A DNA stretch of 17,752 nucleotides from contig JADDQT010000008.1 of the NCBI GenBank assembly GCA_016781225.1, positions 2,661 to 20,412 of the forward strand. The letters run 5' to 3'. Below the pieces are notes generated by a model that did no database searches, was not told where the DNA came from, and saw only the letters and a list, made by a program, of their open reading frames with translations. The translations under genes and the position numbers were made by a program. Shown piece by piece: positions 13,811 to 17,752 of the stretch (position 1 is the first letter of the stretch; every line of letters begins with the position of its first letter). The stretch comes from Actinomycetota bacterium (GTDB lineage: Bacteria; Actinomycetota; Acidimicrobiia; Acidimicrobiales; GCA-2861595).

Positions 13811-14047
13811 ATGAAGGTCTGGATCGATCAGGATCTCTGTACCGGCGACGGCTTGTGCGAGGAGATCGCGCCGTCGGTGTTCACGTTGCTCGACGACGGC
13901 CTCGCCTACGTCAAGGAAGGCGACAAGGTCTTCAGCGACCCGGGCGGCCCCGAGGGGCTGGCCAAGGTGCCCGCCGGCATGGAGGACGGCACCATCGAGT
14001 CCGCCGAGGAGTGCCCCGGCGAATGCATCTTCATCGAGGTCGATTGA
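13811..14047 (+). CDS. Single-cluster ferredoxin
   Basis: A 78-residue electron carrier. Cysteines C10 and C16 flank an aspartate at position 13 in CTGDGLC, and C68 lies in the CP motif near the C-terminus (EECPGEC). This is the arrangement of small actinobacterial ferredoxins binding a [3Fe-4S] cluster, or a [4Fe-4S] cluster with Asp as fourth ligand. C72, two residues after the CPG, is an additional cysteine where many homologues have Ala. Such proteins commonly serve cytochrome P450 or other oxidoreductases, but no partner gene is in the window. The ATG has an AGGAGAGG site about 10 nt upstream and a clear promoter. It is divergent from arc and convergent with the protease gene; a hairpin follows its stop. 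Confidence 0.9.
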   Translation: MKVWIDQDLCTGDGLCEEIAPSVFTLLDDGLAYVKEGDKVFSDPGGPEGLAKVPAGMEDGTIESAEECPGECIFIEVD

Positions 14048-14083
14048 GGTCCGTCTCTCGCTGAGAGCGCAATCCCCCGGACC
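14048..14083. terminator. Nested inverted repeat between ferredoxin and marP ends
   Basis: GGTCCG (14048-14053) pairs with CGGACC (14078-14083), and inside it CTCTC (14055-14059) with GAGAG (14063-14067) around a 3-nt loop. It begins directly after the ferredoxin stop, between two convergent genes, so it may end transcription in both directions. There is no T-run on either side, so the call is tentative. Confidence 0.4.
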
Positions 14084-14098
14084 CTCGATAGCTAACCC

Positions 14099-15271
14099 TC
14101 ACTCGCGCAGACAGGGCCCCGTAGGCACCGGGCGGGACCGGGGCACCGAGAGAACTGCCCGTAGCTCCTTGTCCGTGACCGCATAGGAAGTGCCCGGGCG
14201 GTCGGGGGCGATGGCGAAGGCCACGCCCATCACGCTGCCCGAGGTGTTCACCAGGGCGCCCCCCGAGTCGCCGGGACGAAGGCTGGCGGCCAGCACGAAC
14301 ACGTCGCGCCTGGTCGAACGGGAGTCGTAGAGGTCCCGTCCCACGGCGTTTATCCGCTGGCGCACAGCCGCGGGCGCGGCCCGCAGCTGCTCCTGGCCAC
14401 CCGGATGGCCGAGGACCGCCCCTTGGGAGCCGACCGACCCTGTCCCGATCCCTATGGGTTGCTGGCCCAGCCCCGCCACCCTGAGGACGGCCAGGTCCCG
14501 GTCGGCGTCGAAGACCACCACCGAGGCCGGCAGGCGGCGGCCGTCGGGTCGTATGACCTGAGTCCGCCCGGCGCGCTCACCGGCAACGACGTGGGCGTTG
14601 GTGATGATGGTGTCGGTCTCGACGGCGAAGCCGCTGCCGTCCTGGACCCGTTGGCAGGCGACCCCGGTGACCTTCACCGTCGAGGCCGACACCCTCGCCA
14701 GCAGAGCCGGTGACAGGCCACTGGCGGCCGGTGGTGGTCCCGTCCGGGGAGCCGGCCGCAGCGTCTCGAAGACGCGGGGGAAGCCCGACTCACCTACCAG
14801 ACGCCTGAGCGACTGCAAGGTGTTCGGGGGCGAGGGCAGCCAGGCGTCGATGGCCCGGGCGATGGCCGAGTTGTGCGTCTGGTTGGCGGTCGTGCCGGGG
14901 ACCACGGCCAGCGAGGGGAGCAGCAGCCAAACGGAGGTCAGGACGCCCAGGACGCCCACCCCCGCCCCCACGACGCTGTCCACCGTGCGCAGTGGTCCCT
15001 TGGGTACGAAACGTCGCAGAGAAGCACCGAGCAACAGGCCGATCCCCTGGCCCAGGAAGGCCCCGCCGACGAGGACGGCAACGGCGACGAGCAGCTTGGT
15101 GCCGGAGTCGCCGCCGAAGAACGACACCGCCGTCGGCAGGAAGAGTGCCGCCAGGAAGATCCCCAAGGCCAGCCCCAACCACGAGAGGGCTCGGGCCAGG
15201 AAGCCGAGACGGTAGGCACCGAAGCCCACCACGGCCACGGCGACGACGATCACCAGGTCGAGGAGGTTCAT
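14099..15271 (-). CDS. marP: MarP-like CvpA-family membrane serine protease
   Basis: A 390-residue protein with a CvpA-type membrane domain (hydrophobic segments at about 5-22, 27-48, 60-82 and 100-122) followed by an extracytoplasmic trypsin-fold protease (about 190-385). The triad is H227 (TNAHVV), D259 (DRDLAVL) and S336 (LRPGDSGGAL). C206 and C387, bracketing the protease domain, correspond to the disulfide known in M. tuberculosis MarP, which is needed for acid resistance and cell-wall hydrolase processing. Length is close to the 397 residues I recall for that enzyme. The ATG at 15271 overlaps the trmI stop (ATGA); open frame further upstream belongs to the trmI shadow. Orthology is likely but not proven by sequence alone. 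Confidence 0.88.
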   Translation of the reverse strand: MNLLDLVIVVAVAVVGFGAYRLGFLARALSWLGLALGIFLAALFLPTAVSFFGGDSGTKLLVAVAVLVGGAFLGQGIGLLLGASLRRFVPKGPLRTVDSVVGAGVGVLGVLTSVWLLLPSLAVVPGTTANQTHNSAIARAIDAWLPSPPNTLQSLRRLVGESGFPRVFETLRPAPRTGPPPAASGLSPALLARVSASTVKVTGVACQRVQDGSGFAVETDTIITNAHVVAGERAGRTQVIRPDGRRLPASVVVFDADRDLAVLRVAGLGQQPIGIGTGSVGSQGAVLGHPGGQEQLRAAPAAVRQRINAVGRDLYDSRSTRRDVFVLAASLRPGDSGGALVNTSGSVMGVAFAIAPDRPGTSYAVTDKELRAVLSVPRSRPVPTGPCLRE

Positions 15272-16137
15272 GAGCTTGAGTCGGGGGCGGCGTGTGGCTC
15301 GGCGACAGCAGGCTCGACGTCGGCCATGAGTCGAGCCGAGGTCAGGAATCCGGTGTGGGCGACCATCCGGTGGTCGGGCCGCACGGCATGTCCATCGACG
15401 TGCCACGTTCGCACCAGGACCTCCATGGTCTCGGCCATACCGAACGAGCTGGCCGCCAACGCCTCCCGCAGCTGGGCGACCTGCATGATGCTGGGTACGT
15501 AGGCCACGAAGATGCCGCCGGGACGCAAGGCAGCGGCTGCGTGGTCGACCACCCTCCAGGGCTCAGGCAGATCGAGCACCACCCGGTCGAAGCCGGTCTC
15601 CTCGATCCCCTCGTAGACGTCCCGATGCTCAACCCGGTACCGGCACATGCAGTCGTTCCCCAGGAAGGCACTCACGTTGCGCCTGGCCCGGTCGGCGAAG
15701 TCGGGCCGCAGCTCGTAGCCGACGACGTCGGCCCCGGCCCTCAGCAGTGCCATGGACAAGGCGCCCGAGCCGACTCCGGCCTCGAGGACCCGCGCTCCCG
15801 CGAACACATCGGCCAACACGAGGATGGGACCGAGGTCCTTGGGATAGATCACCTGCGCCCCTCTGGGCATGCTGAGCACGAAGTCGGCAAGCGTCGGCCG
15901 AACGGCCGAGAACCGGCTTCCCGACGTGGAACGGACGCTGGCGCCCTCCTCCTGGCCAATCAGGTCATCGTGGGCGAGCCTGCCGTTGTGGGTGTGGAAC
16001 TCAGCCCCCGTCGCAAGGGTCACCAGGTAGCGGCGGCCCTTGCGGTCGATCAGGAGCACTCGCTCGCCGGGGGCGAAGGGGCCGCTCACGACGGTGCGGG
16101 GGATGTCATCGGACGTTGCCGCCGACGGTACGTTCAC
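15268..16137 (-). CDS. trmI: tRNA (adenine-58-N1)-methyltransferase TrmI
   Basis: Methylates A58 in the T-loop of tRNA, using SAM, as a tetramer. The 289-residue protein has an N-terminal beta domain (ERVLLIDRKGRRYLVTLATG), the R-P-T-x-x-D/E segment (VRPTLADFVLSMPRGAQVIY then PKDLG), SAM motif I VLEAGVGSGALSMAL at about 117-131, the acidic YELRPDF that binds the ribose, and the catalytic-loop motif DLPEPW at 189-194. The start is a GTG at 16137 with a weak GGGAC site. Actinobacteria often keep trmI immediately upstream of the arc-dop-pup cluster, and here only marP and the ferredoxin gene lie between. The C-terminal 20 residues are Ala/Glu/Pro-rich and probably disordered. Confidence 0.94.
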   Translation of the reverse strand: MNVPSAATSDDIPRTVVSGPFAPGERVLLIDRKGRRYLVTLATGAEFHTHNGRLAHDDLIGQEEGASVRSTSGSRFSAVRPTLADFVLSMPRGAQVIYPKDLGPILVLADVFAGARVLEAGVGSGALSMALLRAGADVVGYELRPDFADRARRNVSAFLGNDCMCRYRVEHRDVYEGIEETGFDRVVLDLPEPWRVVDHAAAALRPGGIFVAYVPSIMQVAQLREALAASSFGMAETMEVLVRTWHVDGHAVRPDHRMVAHTGFLTSARLMADVEPAVAEPHAAPDSSS

Positions 16138-16166
16138 TGTCCCATTCTGGCCGCGGCCCGAGGAGG

Positions 16167-16454
16167 CTACGACGGCGCCTTGACGACCCGTGCCTCCCGG
16201 TCGTGGGAGATGATTAGGCAGTCGCCCGGGCTGAGCGTCTCGCTGTAGACGGTGTTGGGCGTGCCTCCGAAGACCCTCTTGAGGAGCCGGACGGCGATGG
16301 TGAAGACGGCGACGATCGTCCAGGCCCGGCTGCCGCCCATCAGCCCCCGGGAGATGCCGAGCCGGGACAGGAGGCGGAATGCCCTGCCGTCGCCCTTGCC
16401 CTTGGCCTTTCCCTTTCCCTTTCCCTTTCCCTTGCCTTTGGAGCGCCTAGACAC
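16167..16454 (-). CDS. Small membrane protein with Gly-Lys tandem repeat
   Basis: A 95-residue protein starting at GTG 16454, preceded by GAGGT about 5 nt away and overlapping the upstream stop by 8 nt. A TTG at 16469 would add five residues. Residues 6-21 are an almost pure (Gly-Lys) repeat encoded by a GGGAAA hexamer array. Then come a basic stretch (RAFRLLSRLG), a membrane segment at about 44-57 (AWTIVAVFTIAVRLL), and a C-terminal LSPGDCLIISHDREARV motif. The lysine-rich N-terminus probably faces the cytoplasm or nucleic acid/phospholipid head groups. I do not recognise the family; the GDCLIISH end looks conserved-like rather than random. It travels with two other small membrane genes in a coupled row upstream of trmI. 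Confidence 0.65.
   Translation of the reverse strand: MSRRSKGKGKGKGKGKAKGKGDGRAFRLLSRLGISRGLMGGSRAWTIVAVFTIAVRLLKRVFGGTPNTVYSETLSPGDCLIISHDREARVVKAPS
16408..16431. repeat. Hexanucleotide microsatellite TTTCCC x4
   Basis: Four perfect copies of TTTCCC on the plus strand (GGGAAA on the coding strand) with degenerate copies extending over roughly 16391-16440. It encodes the Gly-Lys repeat of the small membrane protein. Gain or loss of units keeps the frame and changes the number of Gly-Lys pairs. Confidence 0.85.
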
Positions 16455-16659
16455 GGCGGACCTCGACAACCGTGCTCGTCTTGGTCCCTTTGCGTCGGCC
16501 GAGGACGTAGGCCAAGCCCACCACTACCACCGCGGCCACCGTCACCGCCGCCGCCAGATAGGGCTTGGCCGCGCCCGTGGTGGTTTCGACGTCGTCCTTG
16601 ATCTCCCTCAGCTTGGACTCGATGTCGGCTCGGGTGATGGGGCCCTTCGCGTCGCTCAT
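16447..16659 (-). CDS. Small membrane protein, N-terminal helix plus one TM segment
   Basis: A 70-residue protein. Residues 9-28 form a charged amphipathic helix (TRADIESKLREIKDDVE), then a membrane segment at about 34-53 (YLAAAVTVAAVVVVGLAYVL) and a basic tail GRRKGTKTSTVVEVRRV. The layout resembles small actinobacterial DUF3618-like stress or envelope proteins, but I cannot assign a family. The ATG at 16659 overlaps the upstream stop (ATGA), and its own stop overlaps the next start by 8 nt, so three small membrane proteins are made as a coupled set. Confidence 0.7.
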   Translation of the reverse strand: MSDAKGPITRADIESKLREIKDDVETTTGAAKPYLAAAVTVAAVVVVGLAYVLGRRKGTKTSTVVEVRRV

Positions 16660-17018
16660 CGGCTCATCGAGCCCTTTCTCCCTGCCCGCCGCTTGTGGCT
16701 GCCGATCGCACGGGCGGCCAGCCCGGCGATGACCGCCGCCAGGACGAGGACGATCAGGTAGGGGACGAACGACCAGTTGCCGTCCAGCGCAGAGCCGGTC
16801 TCGGTCTGCAGTGCCCGCAGCCCGGCCAGCAGCAGCAGCACCAGCCCGATGCTCAGGAGGAGGGAACCGGCAAGGCCTTTGGCCAGGAACCGGCCCAGGT
16901 CCTTCACCGGGACGATGGTCTCCTGCTTCAGGTAGTCCACGAACAGCTGCCAGAGCTCGCCGACGAGGGTGGACACCGGCTTGTTCTTCTTGCTGGCGGT
17001 GAGGCGCGGCTGTTGCAT
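16656..17018 (-). CDS. Putative holin-X / phage-holin superfamily III-like membrane protein
   Basis: A 120-residue protein from the ATG at 17018; a TTG at 17057 would add 13 residues, and neither has a strong ribosome site. An N-terminal amphipathic helix (STLVGELWQLFVDYLKQETI) is followed by two membrane segments, about 50-70 and 84-106, and a basic tail (SHKRRAGRKGSMSR). This is the pattern of the Actinobacterial holin-X (DUF1469) group, chromosomal membrane proteins that despite the name are not usually prophage holins; no phage genes surround it. It is the first of three coupled small membrane genes downstream of the D,D-carboxypeptidase. A role at the cell envelope is likely from the neighbours but unproven. 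Confidence 0.72.
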   Translation of the reverse strand: MQQPRLTASKKNKPVSTLVGELWQLFVDYLKQETIVPVKDLGRFLAKGLAGSLLLSIGLVLLLLAGLRALQTETGSALDGNWSFVPYLIVLVLAAVIAGLAARAIGSHKRRAGRKGSMSR

Positions 17019-17093
17019 CTGGCGAGTCTGCTTAACCGCCTGGGCGGGGAGGCGCAAGCAGCGGCGTCCGGCTCGTGCCCACCTGTGGCCGCG

Positions 17094-17752
17094 TCAAGAG
17101 GCCAGCGCCGCGGGCGAAGGCCCCTGCGGGTAGCGAGCCAGCACGGCGCCCAACTGCTCCTGCAGCGCCCGGCCCACCCCGTCGTTGGGGATGTCGTTGG
17201 CCAGCAGGGCGAAGGAGAGGGCCTGGCCGCCGTCGGCCGGGTCCACGTACCCCGTGAGGCCTGTCACGTTGTCCAGGGAGCCGGTCTTGGCCCGCAGGCG
17301 CCCCGTCGCCGGGTTGGTGGCGGAGAAGCGCTGGGCCAGCGTCCCGCTGCGGCCTGCCACCGGGAACCCCGCCGCCACGGGCCCCGAGGGGCCGCCTGCC
17401 TCCACGGCGCTCAGCAGGAGGTTGCAGCTGGCCTGATCGCTGCGATCGAGACCCGAGCCGTCCACGGCCGAGAGGTCGGCAACCGGAAGCCCCGTCGAGC
17501 CCAGCGTGTCGCGAAGGACCTTCATGCCACCAGCCGTGCTTCCGTCGCCGGCGAAGCGGTGACCGAGTTCCTTCAGCATGAGCTCTGCCGCCAGGTTGTC
17601 ACTGTGGCGCAGCATCGCTCCCACCACCTCTCGCACCGGAGGTGAAGACACGCGGGCGACCACGCCTGCCCCGGGGGGCGCCGCTCCTTCCGTGGGACCG
17701 CCGGTCACGACCACTCCGCGGGCCCGCAGGAGGTTGGTGAGCGCAGCGGCGG
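17094..17752 (-). CDS. dacB: D-alanyl-D-alanine carboxypeptidase/endopeptidase, PBP4 (DacB) type, partial
   Basis: C-terminal part of a class C penicillin-binding protein that trims peptidoglycan peptides outside the cytoplasmic membrane. The frame is open to the right edge, so the gene begins outside the window. Visible motifs are SxN as HSDNLAAELMLKELG, typical of the S13 family, DGSGLDRSDQAS, and the KTG box in LRAKTGSLDNVTGLTGYVD. The catalytic SxxK motif and signal peptide are beyond the edge. The end FALLANDIPNDGVGRALQEQ and a Pro/Ala tail complete the enzyme, with no sign of truncation at the C-terminus. The next gene starts 75 nt downstream; nothing recognisable lies in that gap. Confidence 0.92.
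   Translation of the reverse strand, partial: AAALTNLLRARGVVVTGGPTEGAAPPGAGVVARVSSPPVREVVGAMLRHSDNLAAELMLKELGHRFAGDGSTAGGMKVLRDTLGSTGLPVADLSAVDGSGLDRSDQASCNLLLSAVEAGGPSGPVAAGFPVAGRSGTLAQRFSATNPATGRLRAKTGSLDNVTGLTGYVDPADGGQALSFALLANDIPNDGVGRALQEQLGAVLARYPQGPSPAALAS

Noticed and set aside
16656..17018. Prophage holin
   Set aside because: The holin-X-like family is chromosomal and common in actinobacteria, and no other phage genes are adjacent.

Overview
The window is high-GC DNA (mostly about 65-70% by eye, lower around pup) from an actinobacterium. The layout suggests an uncultured or deep-branching actinomycete, possibly Acidimicrobiia-like, but that placement is inference. The identifying feature is a complete Pup-proteasome locus, almost entirely on the minus strand and read here from high to low coordinates: the ARC/Mpa unfoldase ATPase (ending in a QYL motif), a metallo-beta-lactamase-fold hydrolase, dop, pup (ending GGQ), prcB, prcA, pafA, a DUF3866 protein, pafB and pafC. 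Dop deamidates the Pup C-terminus and removes Pup, PafA ligates Pup to lysines, ARC recognises Pup and threads substrates, and PrcBA degrades them. PafB and PafC are the WYL-domain pair known in mycobacteria as the LexA-independent DNA-damage activator.

Right part (13.8-17.75 kb): a divergent ferredoxin gene on plus. On minus, from the right edge, come the C-terminal part of a DacB/PBP4-type D,D-carboxypeptidase, three small membrane proteins (one holin-X-like, one with a Gly-Lys tandem repeat), the tRNA m1A58 methyltransferase TrmI and a MarP-like CvpA/serine protease. Left part (0-2.3 kb): signal peptidase I coupled to pafC, a glycerophosphodiesterase on plus, a four-cysteine zinc-ribbon protein, a small membrane protein, and a TatA/B protein cut by the left edge. 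A DUF2007-like gene on plus sits between prcA and pafA. Many neighbours overlap by 4 nt (ATGA or GTGA), so translational coupling is widespread.

The most notable region is 7.6-9.3 kb. An endonuclease VII-type HNH gene is inserted between pup and prcB. Its promoter is TTGACT-N18-TAGAAT, with a perfect LexA/SOS-type palindrome (CGAAC-N4-GTTCG) filling the spacer. The -10 box is 6 nt from the ATG, so the mRNA is probably leaderless. Because this promoter points toward prcB and prcA, SOS derepression could feed proteasome core expression in the same locus that encodes PafBC. A nested hairpin separates the HNH gene from prcB, and the whole 73-nt prcB-prcA spacer folds into two abutting hairpins, the second covering the presumed prcA ribosome-binding region.

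Two genes (arc and the DUF3866 gene) appear to start at non-canonical codons (ATC and CTG), because conserved N-terminal sequence and good Shine-Dalgarno sites lie upstream of the first ATG/GTG/TTG. No stretch longer than 300 bases lacks a gene. I saw no tRNA, rRNA, insertion sequence or CRISPR array.
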